Shown piece after piece: positions 41,463 through 50,677 of a stretch of 64,000 nt of DNA. The stretch is from an uncultured Lachnospiraceae bacterium (GTDB lineage: Bacteria; Bacillota; Clostridia; Lachnospirales; Lachnospiraceae). The translations under genes and the position numbers were made by a program. The notes under the pieces are model-generated. The model ran no database searches. It worked only from the letters and a program-made list of their open reading frames with translations, and was not told the origin of the DNA. Every line of letters starts with the position of its first letter. The first letter of the stretch is position 1. The stretch spans positions 5,098-69,097 of the forward strand of contig CAJTVQ010000018.1 in the NCBI GenBank assembly GCA_910579935.1. The letters run 5' to 3'.

Positions 41463-41948
41463 ATGAAAGCGGCTATTTACCCGGGAAGTTTTGACCCGGT
41501 AACATTCGGACACCTTGATGTAATCCGTCGGGCAGCAGATATTTTTGACGAATTAATCGTAAGTGTGTTGAATAATCATTTAAAGACTCCATTGTTTTCT
41601 GTGGAGGAACGTGTTAAGATATTAGAAGAGGCGACGAAGGATATACCAAATGTGAAGGTGGATTCTTTCAGTGGCTTGTTAATTGACTATGCCAAGAGGA
41701 AGGACGTTCATGTGGCAATCCGGGGACTGCGGGCGATAACCGATTTTGAATATGAGCTGCAGATTGCCCAGACAAACCGCAAGCTGTCAAACGGAGAACT
41801 GGATACCATGTTTCTGACCACCAGTCTGGAGTACGCTTATTTAAGTTCCAGCAGTGTGAAAGAGATAGCCAGCTTCAACGGAGATGTATCCATGTGTGTG
41901 CCGGACTTTGTAGCGGAGTTAATGTATCAGAAATATGGACATAGATGA
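41463..41948 (+). CDS. coaD: phosphopantetheine adenylyltransferase
   Basis: Fourth step of coenzyme A synthesis. The 161 residues match the family: nucleotide-binding YPGSFDPVTFGHLDVI with the TFGH motif at 14-18, RGLRAITDFEYELQIA near 91, and SLEYAYLSSSSVKEI near 121. The last CoA enzyme, coaE, lies 9 kb downstream in the same window. Confidence 0.96.
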   Translation: MKAAIYPGSFDPVTFGHLDVIRRAADIFDELIVSVLNNHLKTPLFSVEERVKILEEATKDIPNVKVDSFSGLLIDYAKRKDVHVAIRGLRAITDFEYELQIAQTNRKLSNGELDTMFLTTSLEYAYLSSSSVKEIASFNGDVSMCVPDFVAELMYQKYGHR

Positions 41949-41988
41949 TGTTGTCCGATGATTTTCGGGACAGCTATGGGAGACAAAT

Positions 41989-42597
41989 ATGAGTAGCAGG
42001 ATTGAACAGTTAATTGATGAAATTGAAGAATATATTGACAGTTGTAAATATCAGCCGCTGTCCAATACGAAAATTATTGTAAATAAAGAGGAGATCGATG
42101 AACTCCTGCGGGAACTCCGGATGAAAACGCCGGATGAGATCAAACGTTACCAGAAAATCATAAGCAACAAAGAGGCGATCCTGAACGATGCCCGTTCCAA
42201 GGCGGAAGCATTGATCAATGAGGCTACCGTACATACCAATGAGCTGATCAATGAACATGAGATCATGCAGCAGGCCTATGCGCAGGCGAATGAGGTTGTG
42301 ACGCTGGCGAGCCGGCAGGCACAGGACATATTGGACAATGCCACAATAGAAGCCAACAATATGCGGACTGCCGCCATGCAGTATACCGATGAAATGCTGG
42401 CGAAACTGGAAAACCTGATCGCGCAGACCGTGAATATGACGGCATCCCATTATGAAAGTTTTATCAATAACCTGAATGGATATGCCGGCATCATCCAGGC
42501 TAACCGGGCGGAGCTGCGTCCGCAGGGGATAGAGGATCTGCTGGGGGAAGAGGATGCCGGGGGGAGCGAGGCATTGAAGTTGGACATACTGAAATAA
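41989..42597 (+). CDS. conserved coiled-coil protein downstream of coaD
   Basis: A 202-residue soluble protein that is almost entirely helical: SRIEQLIDEIEEYIDSCKYQ, then long heptad-rich segments (RYQKIISNKEAILNDARSKA, EALINEATVHTNELINEHEI, ASRQAQDILDNATIEANNMR). The pattern resembles DivIVA tails or ATP synthase subunit b, and such genes often follow coaD in Lachnospiraceae. A structural or septum-related role is possible; I cannot assign one. Confidence 0.7.
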   Translation: MSSRIEQLIDEIEEYIDSCKYQPLSNTKIIVNKEEIDELLRELRMKTPDEIKRYQKIISNKEAILNDARSKAEALINEATVHTNELINEHEIMQQAYAQANEVVTLASRQAQDILDNATIEANNMRTAAMQYTDEMLAKLENLIAQTVNMTASHYESFINNLNGYAGIIQANRAELRPQGIEDLLGEEDAGGSEALKLDILK

Positions 42598-42666
42598 GCA
42601 TTGCCGGAACAGGGCAGATACCGGATGAAAGGCAAAGAGAATGGTAAGAATATAGAAGTGATAAAG

Positions 42667-42699
42667 AGACCGGTTTCGAAAAGAGGGAGCCGGTCTTTC
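42667..42699 (+). terminator. probable terminator
   Basis: AGACCGG (42667-42673) pairs with CCGGTCT (42690-42696), then TTCT. Confidence 0.4.
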
Positions 42700-42734
42700 T
42701 GAAATGGCCTGCAAAAAGAAAAGGAAAAGTGGAT

Positions 42735-44165
42735 ATGTGGCATCGATATATAAAAAACGGAAATAGGGGAATGGGAAGCAGATGGATTTTCTGCTGTCTG
42801 GCGTGTACTGCTCTTTTCTTTTGGAGCGGATGGAAGGCGGAAGCGGCGGAGCCGGTAGTCATAGTGCTGGATCCGGGGCACGGCGGAACGAATCTGGGAG
42901 CGGAACACGAAGGATATACGGAAAAAGAAATGACCATGATCGTGGCAAAGGCCATGAAGGAGGAACTGGAAAAATATGAAGGAGTAGAAGTTTATCTGAC
43001 CCATGATACGGATATGGATATGTCTTTGGAAGAAAGGGCTGCATTTGCCAAAGAAAAGAATGCGGATTTTCTGTACTGCCTGCATTTTAATATGTCGGAG
43101 GAACATAACAAGTTCGGAGCCGAAGTGTGGGTTTCGGCATTTGGTGATAAATACCAGAAGGGATATGCCTTTGCCAGCGTGGAGATAGAACTTTTGGAGC
43201 AAAAGGGGCTTTATTCCCGCGGCATTAAAACGAGGCTGAACGACCGGGCAGAAGATTATTATGGAATTCTCCGTTTTTGCACGGCGATGGATGTACCGGC
43301 AGCTTTGATCGAACACTGCCATCTGGACCAGGAGAATGATAAAGAGTTCTATAATTCCGAAGAGAAGATGCGGCAGTTCGGTATTCTGGATGCCACGGCG
43401 GCAGCGAAATATTTCGGCCTGCGTTCGGAAACGCTGGGTGTGGATTACGGCAGCTATAAGAACGTGGAAATCCCGGAACCGGCCGCTGCGGTAAAACCGG
43501 ATGTTTCGGAGCCGGATATCTGTGTGATCGAGATAGGAGAGGTGAACGCACAGACGGGAGAGGTAGCCGTGAGTGTGTCCGCAGCGGATTATGACAGCTA
43601 TATTCTTTATTACAGTTACAGTTATGACGGGGGAGAGACTTTTTCCGATTTATACCGGTGGGAACCGCGGGAGGCGGATAATCAGACATTTGTGATGAAG
43701 ATTCCTTCCGGTACAATGCCGGAAGCGGTGGTAAACGTGTATAACGCCTACGACCGTATAACGGAAAGCAATCACGTTTCCCTGCCGTCCATGTATTACG
43801 AGGAAGCGGTGGAGGCGGGCAGCATGTCAGCCCAAAGCAGTGCCGGAAGTCTGCAGAAAGAAGCGGAAGCCGCGGCCGGGATGGAAAACGCGCAGGCAGA
43901 AGAAACAGAAAAAGTAGCAGGGAACGAAACCGCATACGGGGAAGCGGAAAAGGGCCGGGAAGAGGGATTAAACAATACAAATACGGGAAGAACGGGAAAC
44001 AGGAAGGCTTCTTCCACGGATAAAGAAGAAGCGCCCCGTGTGACCGTCATGTATTTTCTGCAGGTGTGCTTTGTCAGTGTGGCCATTTTGTTCGTACTGC
44101 TGTTGCTGGCCCGTTTGGTGATAGGCAGACGTTTAAAAAGATCCGGCTCTTCAAAGAAGAAATGA
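42735..44165 (+). CDS. N-acetylmuramoyl-L-alanine amidase, membrane-anchored
   Basis: A 476-residue exported cell-wall hydrolase of the Amidase_3 family, cleaving the bond between muramic acid and the stem peptide. It has an N-terminal signal segment (WIFCCLACTALFFWSGW then AEA), the zinc ligands in LDPGHGG and the following EGYTEKE glutamate, the second histidine in CLHFNMS, and the catalytic glutamate in ALIEHCHL. A beta-type domain follows (YILYYSYSYDGGETFSDLYR), then a Glu/Ala/Gly-rich linker, and a C-terminal membrane helix (FLQVCFVSVAILFVLLLLA) with a basic tail. Two anchors are unusual for this family. Its 3' end overlaps the convergent ylbJ gene by 15 bases. Confidence 0.88.
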   Translation: MWHRYIKNGNRGMGSRWIFCCLACTALFFWSGWKAEAAEPVVIVLDPGHGGTNLGAEHEGYTEKEMTMIVAKAMKEELEKYEGVEVYLTHDTDMDMSLEERAAFAKEKNADFLYCLHFNMSEEHNKFGAEVWVSAFGDKYQKGYAFASVEIELLEQKGLYSRGIKTRLNDRAEDYYGILRFCTAMDVPAALIEHCHLDQENDKEFYNSEEKMRQFGILDATAAAKYFGLRSETLGVDYGSYKNVEIPEPAAAVKPDVSEPDICVIEIGEVNAQTGEVAVSVSAADYDSYILYYSYSYDGGETFSDLYRWEPREADNQTFVMKIPSGTMPEAVVNVYNAYDRITESNHVSLPSMYYEEAVEAGSMSAQSSAGSLQKEAEAAAGMENAQAEETEKVAGNETAYGEAEKGREEGLNNTNTGRTGNRKASSTDKEEAPRVTVMYFLQVCFVSVAILFVLLLLARLVIGRRLKRSGSSKKK

Positions 44166-45185
44166 AGAGGGAAAAAGCAGGGCGAAAAGACCATAATATG
44201 TGGCCGTAACCAGCGACAGCACCAGTTTGTGCAGGATGTAACCCTGCAGGGACAGATCGGTTTCCTTAATCATGCTGTATGTCTGGGCGATACAGGAAAA
44301 ACCGCCGAAAGGCAGCAGCAGGAGGACGGCCAGCGGGGCAGAGTTTCCCACGCGGCTGATGCCGCTGGTGATTTCCAAAAGACAGTTGATCAGGCCGGCG
44401 GAGTCCGTTTTGGCTGCAGGAACGGAATGCAGGAGGATTTCAGGTGCCAGATTCAGAAGATTGAACAGAATCATATATCCTCCCAGTTTGGAAATGCTGT
44501 AAAGTCCGGACAGAATGGCATCGTCCAAGGTATCTAACAGAGATGCCGGACGTTTGGCTTGGGCGGGATCGCATTCCGCCGCGGACAGACGGTTTTTTCC
44601 TGTAAGGAAACCGGTCTGAGAGGCATATCGCGCCGGGTAAAGCGCATCCAGTTCCTTTTTGTACAGGGTGTATCTTAAAAAAATGCCGTATAACAGCGGA
44701 AGTCCGTACATACCGAACAGATAGGGAGCCTTCCGCCTGAGTTCCAAAGTCGGCAGGACGAAGCTGATAAAGTATACGGGACCGATATTGTTGCAGAAAG
44801 AGAGCAGGAAAGAAGCTTCTTTTCTGGTCAGCTTTCCGCAGGAATATAATTCGGCAATCGTTTTGGCACCCATGGGAAAACCGCAGAGGAACCCTATTAC
44901 AATGGCGTAAATCCCGTTTAGCCGGATCCGCAGGAGCGGTGTCAGGGCCGGACTCAGGATTTTGGCAAAATATTCCGTCAGGTTGAGACGGACCATCATG
45001 CCGGACAGTATCATAAAGGGGAGCAGCACCGGTATCATTTTATTAAACCAGAGCTGTAAACCGGTCAGCGAGAAGGTAAGGCTTTCCAACGGATAGGTTA
45101 AAAGCAGGCCGGATAACAGGAGGAACATGAGAGTAAGGAAGAACAGTTTTATATTTTTCAAGCAATCACCGGATTTTTGTTTCAT
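44151..45185 (-). CDS. ylbJ: sporulation integral membrane protein YlbJ-like
   Basis: A 344-residue membrane protein with about eight hydrophobic segments and the nucleoside-recognition (Gate) repeats of the YlbJ family: PVLLPFMILSGMMVRL, GFLCGFPMGAKTIAELY, LSFCNNIGPVYFISFVLP, and LPFGGFSCIAQTYSMIKETD. In Bacillus YlbJ is needed for spore cortex formation. The ATG at 45185 is chosen from where the hydrophobic N-terminus begins; its ribosome site is poor. It is divergent from rsuA and converges with the amidase gene. Confidence 0.82.
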   Translation of the reverse strand: MKQKSGDCLKNIKLFFLTLMFLLLSGLLLTYPLESLTFSLTGLQLWFNKMIPVLLPFMILSGMMVRLNLTEYFAKILSPALTPLLRIRLNGIYAIVIGFLCGFPMGAKTIAELYSCGKLTRKEASFLLSFCNNIGPVYFISFVLPTLELRRKAPYLFGMYGLPLLYGIFLRYTLYKKELDALYPARYASQTGFLTGKNRLSAAECDPAQAKRPASLLDTLDDAILSGLYSISKLGGYMILFNLLNLAPEILLHSVPAAKTDSAGLINCLLEITSGISRVGNSAPLAVLLLLPFGGFSCIAQTYSMIKETDLSLQGYILHKLVLSLVTATYYGLFALLFPSSFLL

Positions 45186-45246
45186 AAGGATTATTAAAGT
45201 ATATGAATGAAAACCTAAAATAGAATGAGGTACGGAGACAGGAAAG

Positions 45247-45954
45247 ATGCTGCGTTTGGATAAATTGTTATGCGAAATGAAGATAGGGACAAGAAGCCAG
45301 GTAAAAAAGGAGTTAAAGCAGGGGCTTGTGGCAGTGAACGGGGAAATTGTGACCAAACCGGAATATAAAGTGGAAGAAGAAACGGACAGGATCACTTATA
45401 AAGGAAAACCGGTCCGTTATCGGAAACATGTATATTATATGCTGAACAAACCTGCCGGCGTCGTATCGGCAACAAGGGATCATACCTGCCGGACGGTAAC
45501 GGAATTACTAAAGGATACCGGATATACGGATCTGTTTCCCGTAGGAAGGCTGGATAAGGATACGGAAGGACTGCTTCTTATGACAGATGACGGAGAATTG
45601 GCGCATCAGCTGTTGTCGCCGAAGAAGCATGTGGAGAAAGTATACGAAGTGGGACTGCGGGAAGCCTTGTCCGGAGAAGATGTACGTAAGCTGGAAAACG
45701 GTGTGGATATCGGAGAGGGGGAGCGGACGCTGCCTGCCAGGGTGGAAATTGCAGAAGAGATGAGAATTTTTCTCACGATCACGGAGGGGAAGTTCCATCA
45801 GGTGAAGCGGATGCTGCAGGCAGTAGGGAATGAAGTGGTTTCCCTGCGCAGGATACCCATGGGCGGACTGAAACTGGACAGCAGGCTTGCATCCGGAGAA
45901 TACCGTGAACTGTCAGAAGAAGAAATTGCCGGAATAAAGGGAGGGCATCATTGA
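45247..45954 (+). CDS. rsuA: 16S rRNA pseudouridine synthase, RsuA/RluB family
   Basis: A 235-residue RNA modification enzyme: N-terminal S4 domain (LRLDKLLCEMKIGTRSQVKK), the catalytic aspartate in GRLDKDTEGLLLMTDDG (near 102), and the family end KRMLQAVGNEVVSLRR. The length and motifs fit RsuA, which acts on 16S rRNA, but RluB/E/F specificities cannot be ruled out. The stop overlaps the start of the transglutaminase gene (TGATG), so the two are translationally coupled. Confidence 0.88.
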   Translation: MLRLDKLLCEMKIGTRSQVKKELKQGLVAVNGEIVTKPEYKVEEETDRITYKGKPVRYRKHVYYMLNKPAGVVSATRDHTCRTVTELLKDTGYTDLFPVGRLDKDTEGLLLMTDDGELAHQLLSPKKHVEKVYEVGLREALSGEDVRKLENGVDIGEGERTLPARVEIAEEMRIFLTITEGKFHQVKRMLQAVGNEVVSLRRIPMGGLKLDSRLASGEYRELSEEEIAGIKGGHH

Positions 45955-47504
45955 TGAAGAAAGTGTTGTACGGAATATTGGGAGTTTTGGCGCTGCTCAG
46001 TCTGTTTATCATAGCCTGTGCATTTCGGCCGGAACTGGCGGATAAAGTATCGGATCTGCTGTATGCGGACAGAGGGGCGCAGGAGCCGGCAGAAGAAGAA
46101 GGGAAAAACGGCGCGGATGCAGTCAGCCCTTCCGCGGGCGAAAGTCAGGGTACCGTACCTGCAGACAGCGGTAAGACTGCAAATATCGTGATAGTGCCGA
46201 CAGGACCGACATCCGATGAGGTACTGGGGATCAATACCGGTTCCGTACAGACCGGACAGGGAACGGAAAACAGGCCGGATCCTTCCGGACAGGAGCGTTC
46301 CAAAACGCTGGAAGCCGTGGCTGGCAGGGGTGGCTATATACCGGTACAGGGCGAGAATGAACAGATAGACGATAAAGAAGCCGAAAAACTGCGGGAGCAG
46401 TATACCTATGGAGAGACGGGAGAAGGGCTGACTTTTGACGGGGAGTTCTATCCGTATTATGCAATGCTGGATGGTACACAGCAGGCATTGTACCGTCAGA
46501 TTTATGCAAATGCCATGGCAGTGAATGCTATTTTCAATCCAGTCCGGCAGGTGTCCCAGGGGCAGCTGAGGAATGTGTTCATGGCAGTCTTTAACGACCA
46601 TCCGGAACTTTTCTGGCTGGATTCCGCTTACCGCGGAAAGTTCGACCGGAGCGGGAATTGTGCGGAGATCAGGCTGGAGTTCAATGAACTCATAGACAAT
46701 CTGGATGAGGCAAAAGCAAGATTCCGGGAAGAAGCGGAAAAAATCCTTTCACCGGCAGACCGGCTGGGAACCGATTACGAAGTAGAGGTATATGTCCACA
46801 ATGCGCTGTTGGATAAAATGGAATATGACCTGAGGGCTCCGCTGAACCAGAGCGCTTACAGCGGACTGGTAAACGGCGGCACCGTCTGCGCCGGGTATGC
46901 CCGTTCCTTCCAGTACCTGATGACGGAACTGGGGATTCCGTGCTATTACTGTACAGGTTATGCAGGAGAGGCCCATGCATGGAACATTGTCCAGCTGGAC
47001 GGGGAATATTATAATGCGGACGCCACATGGGACGATACCGATCCGAATACATACGATTTCTTCAATAAAACGGATGCAGAATTCAATGCCAATCACAGAA
47101 GGGAAGATTTATCCGTAAACCTTCCGGCCTGCAACGGTACAAGATACGCCAACCGGGAAAGCAGCCCGCGCACATCCGGTTCGAATAGTCCATACAGCAA
47201 TGCCAGGACTTTGGCGGATACAGGATTTGATGAAAACAGCGTGCTGCTGAACCTGGCGTCCTATTATGACGATTGTTACAGACAGATCATGGCAAACGGG
47301 GGTTCCTGCACGTTTCAAAATGTGGTGGACGGGGAAAACCTGTGGCTGCAGTGCTATGATGCCTATAACAGCGACGCTTATTCCGCCGGCTATATGGACC
47401 GGGTATTTACGGAGCTGGGGGTATCGGGCTGCAATGTGGATATTGAGGCGGAGCCTTTGCGGGACGGGCGGTTTTTGCTGCATCATACGATTGCGTTTCA
47501 GTGA
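45954..47504 (+). CDS. transglutaminase-domain lipoprotein-like protein
   Basis: A 516-residue exported protein. The N-terminus LYGILGVLALLSLFIIAC fits a lipoprotein signal (IIAC) or a membrane anchor; a Gly/Ser/Glu-rich disordered region follows to about residue 140. The papain-like transglutaminase core has cysteine in GGTVCAGYARSFQ (near 310), histidine in GEAHAWNIV (near 340) and aspartate in NADATWDDTDP (near 355), so the triad is intact. Such surface proteins may crosslink or cleave peptides at the envelope. The last 100 residues are unrecognised. Coupled to rsuA by a TGATG overlap, with no clear functional link. Confidence 0.83.
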   Translation: MKKVLYGILGVLALLSLFIIACAFRPELADKVSDLLYADRGAQEPAEEEGKNGADAVSPSAGESQGTVPADSGKTANIVIVPTGPTSDEVLGINTGSVQTGQGTENRPDPSGQERSKTLEAVAGRGGYIPVQGENEQIDDKEAEKLREQYTYGETGEGLTFDGEFYPYYAMLDGTQQALYRQIYANAMAVNAIFNPVRQVSQGQLRNVFMAVFNDHPELFWLDSAYRGKFDRSGNCAEIRLEFNELIDNLDEAKARFREEAEKILSPADRLGTDYEVEVYVHNALLDKMEYDLRAPLNQSAYSGLVNGGTVCAGYARSFQYLMTELGIPCYYCTGYAGEAHAWNIVQLDGEYYNADATWDDTDPNTYDFFNKTDAEFNANHRREDLSVNLPACNGTRYANRESSPRTSGSNSPYSNARTLADTGFDENSVLLNLASYYDDCYRQIMANGGSCTFQNVVDGENLWLQCYDAYNSDAYSAGYMDRVFTELGVSGCNVDIEAEPLRDGRFLLHHTIAFQ

Positions 47505-47626
47505 GTTGACGCTGAAAACAAAAAGTTTACTCTCAAGTCTTTAAAAAAAGTCCGTTTTAGTGTATAGTACATTATGTGTGATCATGAGTGGAAAGAGTTT
47601 GAGGAATGGAACGGGCGGGAGCGGTT

Positions 47627-47950
47627 ATGGATTGTAAAGAAGCGAATAAGAAAATGACCGATTTTCTGAATAATGAATTAAGCAGCCGTGAATTGAAGAA
47701 GTTTATGGAGCATATTTCCCGCTGTAAGGACTGTAAGGAAGAACTGAGCATACAGTTTCTTGTGCAGGAGGGAATGGCACGGCTGGAAGACGGCAGTACC
47801 TTTGACCTGCAGAGCGAACTGGAACGGCTGCTGGATGAGGCGGAACGAAGGATGATCTTTTACAGATGGCTCCACTATCTGATATACGGTGTGGAGGCTT
47901 TTGCAATTATAACCATTATAACGATCATTGTTTTGGTAATTGTATTATAG
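47627..47950 (+). CDS. anti-sigma-type zinc-finger membrane protein
   Basis: A 107-residue protein with the zf-HC2 pattern: MDCKEANKKMTDFLNN, then HISRCKDCKEEL (H-x3-C-x2-C), an acidic helix, and a C-terminal membrane segment (AFAIITIITIIVLVIVL). Such proteins usually bind and inhibit an ECF sigma factor, but no sigma gene is adjacent. ATG 47627 fits GGGAG; an in-frame ATG at 47606 is also possible. Its initiation region (47610-47633) is nearly identical to that of the GH13 gene at 56667-56690. Confidence 0.78.
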   Translation: MDCKEANKKMTDFLNNELSSRELKKFMEHISRCKDCKEELSIQFLVQEGMARLEDGSTFDLQSELERLLDEAERRMIFYRWLHYLIYGVEAFAIITIITIIVLVIVL

Positions 47951-47971
47951 ACGGAGGACGGCAGGGCGTAT

Positions 47972-50620
47972 ATGGATAAGATAGTATTGATAGACGGACA
48001 CAGTATTCTGAACAGGGCTTTTTACGGAGTGCCGGACTTAAGCAACGCGGAAGGTCTGCATACCAATGCGGTATATGGTTTCCTGAATATTATGTTTAAG
48101 ATATTGGAAGAGGAAAAGCCGCAGTATCTGGTGGTGGCCTTTGATGTGCATGCTCCCACGTTCCGCCATAAAATATATAAGGAATATAAGGGGACGAGAA
48201 AGCCTATGCCGGAGGAACTGCGGGAACAGGTTCCGGTCATGAAAGAAGTGCTTCGGGCAATGGGGATTAAAATTGTAGAGAAAGCCGGGCTGGAAGCGGA
48301 TGACATTTTGGGAACACTGGCAAAGCGGTCCGAAAAACGGGAGCTGGAAGTGTCGCTGATATCCGGCGACAGGGATCTGCTTCAGATAGCGACAGAACAT
48401 ATCAAAATCCGTATTCCCAAGACGAAGGGCGGAAAGACCGAAATAGAGGATTATTACGCGGCGGATGTAGAGGCTAAATATCAGGTGAACCCCATTCAGT
48501 TCATTGACCTGAAAGCGCTGATGGGGGACACGGCGGACAATATTCCCGGCGTGCCGAAGGTGGGGGAGAAGACGGCGACGGAGCTGATGCTTCAGTTCGG
48601 TTCACTGGATAATCTCTATGCCCATGTGGAGGAGGTTTCGAAGAAATCCATCCGGGAATCGCTGATCGCTAATAAGGAACTGGCGGATTTAAGCAAGACG
48701 CTGGCAACCATCCAGGTGGAAGGGGAATTTGATTTTGCCTATGAAGATGCGGAAGTAGGGAATTTTTATACGGAAGAGGCTTATAAGCAGTTTAAGCGGC
48801 TGGGCTTTAAGAATATGCTTGGCCGGTTTGAGAAAAATACGGTGGAGAACCGGCAGACGGAGTATTTTAAGGAAATTACGGACTTTTCGCAGGCGGAGGA
48901 AATTTTCGGGAAACTGGCTAAGGCAGGGCCGGGGGATACGGCAGCTTTTGAAATTCTGGAAGACAGTCCGGAGGATGAGGATTTTGTCGGGCTGTCACTG
49001 GCTTTTGGGGAAAAGGAAGTTTATTTTATAAAGGCGGAAGGGTTCCTTACAAAGGAATATCTGACCGGAAAACTGGCAAAAGCCGCGGGAAAAACGAATC
49101 TAGTGACATTTGATATCAAAAAAAAATACAGATATCTGAATGTCGGGGACACGGAGCGGATGTTTGATATTCTGATAGCGGCTTATCTGTTTAATCCGCT
49201 GAAGAGCGATCATGCGCCGGAAGATATTGCCAGCGAATATTTGGGGCTGATGATTCCGGGGAGGACACAGTTATTCGGAAAAAGTTCTTTCCGGACAGCG
49301 GCGGATGAGAAGGGAAAGGAACTGACGGAATATGCCTGTTTCCTCGTGTATGTGGAATGGATGGCGGCTCCGGTTTTAAGGGAAAAACTGGTGCAGACCG
49401 GAATGGAACGCCTGATGATGGAAATTGAGATGCCGCTTTCCCTTGTGTTGTATGATATGGAACGGGAAGGCGTGATGGTGAAGCCGGATGAACTTAGGGC
49501 ATATGGAGAGGCTTTGAACGGCCGGATCGCGGAACTGGAAGAGAGCATTCACCAAAAGGCGGATTCGGATTTTAATATTAATTCGCCCAAGCAGCTGGGG
49601 GAAATTTTATTTGAAAAGATGGGGCTTCCGGGAGGAAAGAAGACGAAGACCGGATACTCCACGGCCGCCGATGTATTGGAGAAACTGGCTCCAGACTATC
49701 CGGTGGTGGCGGAAATACTGGAATACAGGGGGCTGGCCAAGTTAAAGTCCACTTATGCGGAGGGGCTGGCAGTTTATATCGGTGAGGACAGCCGGATACA
49801 CAGCAGCTTTAACCAGACCATCACTGCAACGGGGCGTATCAGTTCGACGGAGCCGAACTTACAGAACATTCCCATGCGGATGGAATTGGGACGGCTGATC
49901 CGGAAAGTGTTTGTGCCGAAGGATGGGTTTGTGTTCACCGATGCGGATTATTCCCAGATAGAACTGAGGGTGCTTGCCCATATGTCGGGGGATGAACAGT
50001 TGATCGAAGCATATAAGATGGATGAGGACATTCACCGGATTACGGCTTCGAAAGTGTTCCACACGCCCTTTGAGGAAGTGACGGATTTACAGCGCAGAAA
50101 TGCGAAAGCGGTGAATTTCGGAATCGTATACGGCATCAGTTCCTTTGGGCTGAGTCAGGATCTCAGCATATCCAAGAAGGAGGCTGCGGAATACATCGAA
50201 CAGTATTTTGCAACTTATCCGGGTGTAAAAGCATTTTTGGATAAGCAGGTGGAAGAGGCAAAGAAAGAGGGATACGTGACGACGATGTTCGGACGCCGGA
50301 GGCCCATACCGGAGCTTTCTTCCAGCAATTTCATGCAGCGTTCCTTCGGAGAGAGGGTGGCGATGAATTCGCCTATACAGGGAACGGCAGCGGATATTAT
50401 CAAGATTGCCATGATAAAAGTATGGAGGCGGCTGAAGGAAGAGGGGCTGTCATCCAGGCTGATCTTGCAGGTGCACGATGAACTTCTGATCGAAACAGCA
50501 TCGGATGAAGTAGAAGCGGTAGGAAAAATTTTGGAAACAGAGATGAAAGCTGCGGCGGATTTAGCTGTCACTTTGGAAATCGACATGCATACCGGAAATA
50601 ACTGGTATGAAGCGAAATAG
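47972..50620 (+). CDS. polA: DNA polymerase I
   Basis: Repair and Okazaki-fragment polymerase, 882 residues. The N-terminal 5' nuclease is intact (LIDGHSILNRAFYGV; LISGDRDLLQIA; GDTADNIPGVPKVGEKTA). The middle exonuclease domain lacks the acidic metal ligands of proofreading enzymes: the DxE motif reads FEILEDSPEDEDFVG and the later aspartates are not conserved, as in Bacillus and Thermus PolA. The polymerase motifs are complete (DADYSQIELRVLAHMSGD, RRNAKAVNFGIVYG, LILQVHDELLIE). coaE follows after 57 bases. Confidence 0.96.
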   Translation: MDKIVLIDGHSILNRAFYGVPDLSNAEGLHTNAVYGFLNIMFKILEEEKPQYLVVAFDVHAPTFRHKIYKEYKGTRKPMPEELREQVPVMKEVLRAMGIKIVEKAGLEADDILGTLAKRSEKRELEVSLISGDRDLLQIATEHIKIRIPKTKGGKTEIEDYYAADVEAKYQVNPIQFIDLKALMGDTADNIPGVPKVGEKTATELMLQFGSLDNLYAHVEEVSKKSIRESLIANKELADLSKTLATIQVEGEFDFAYEDAEVGNFYTEEAYKQFKRLGFKNMLGRFEKNTVENRQTEYFKEITDFSQAEEIFGKLAKAGPGDTAAFEILEDSPEDEDFVGLSLAFGEKEVYFIKAEGFLTKEYLTGKLAKAAGKTNLVTFDIKKKYRYLNVGDTERMFDILIAAYLFNPLKSDHAPEDIASEYLGLMIPGRTQLFGKSSFRTAADEKGKELTEYACFLVYVEWMAAPVLREKLVQTGMERLMMEIEMPLSLVLYDMEREGVMVKPDELRAYGEALNGRIAELEESIHQKADSDFNINSPKQLGEILFEKMGLPGGKKTKTGYSTAADVLEKLAPDYPVVAEILEYRGLAKLKSTYAEGLAVYIGEDSRIHSSFNQTITATGRISSTEPNLQNIPMRMELGRLIRKVFVPKDGFVFTDADYSQIELRVLAHMSGDEQLIEAYKMDEDIHRITASKVFHTPFEEVTDLQRRNAKAVNFGIVYGISSFGLSQDLSISKKEAAEYIEQYFATYPGVKAFLDKQVEEAKKEGYVTTMFGRRRPIPELSSSNFMQRSFGERVAMNSPIQGTAADIIKIAMIKVWRRLKEEGLSSRLILQVHDELLIETASDEVEAVGKILETEMKAAADLAVTLEIDMHTGNNWYEAK

Positions 50621-50677
50621 CGGCCGCAGACGGCTGCGGCATGGAAAGCCGCAGGAAAGACGGAGGCGGCAGTCAGT

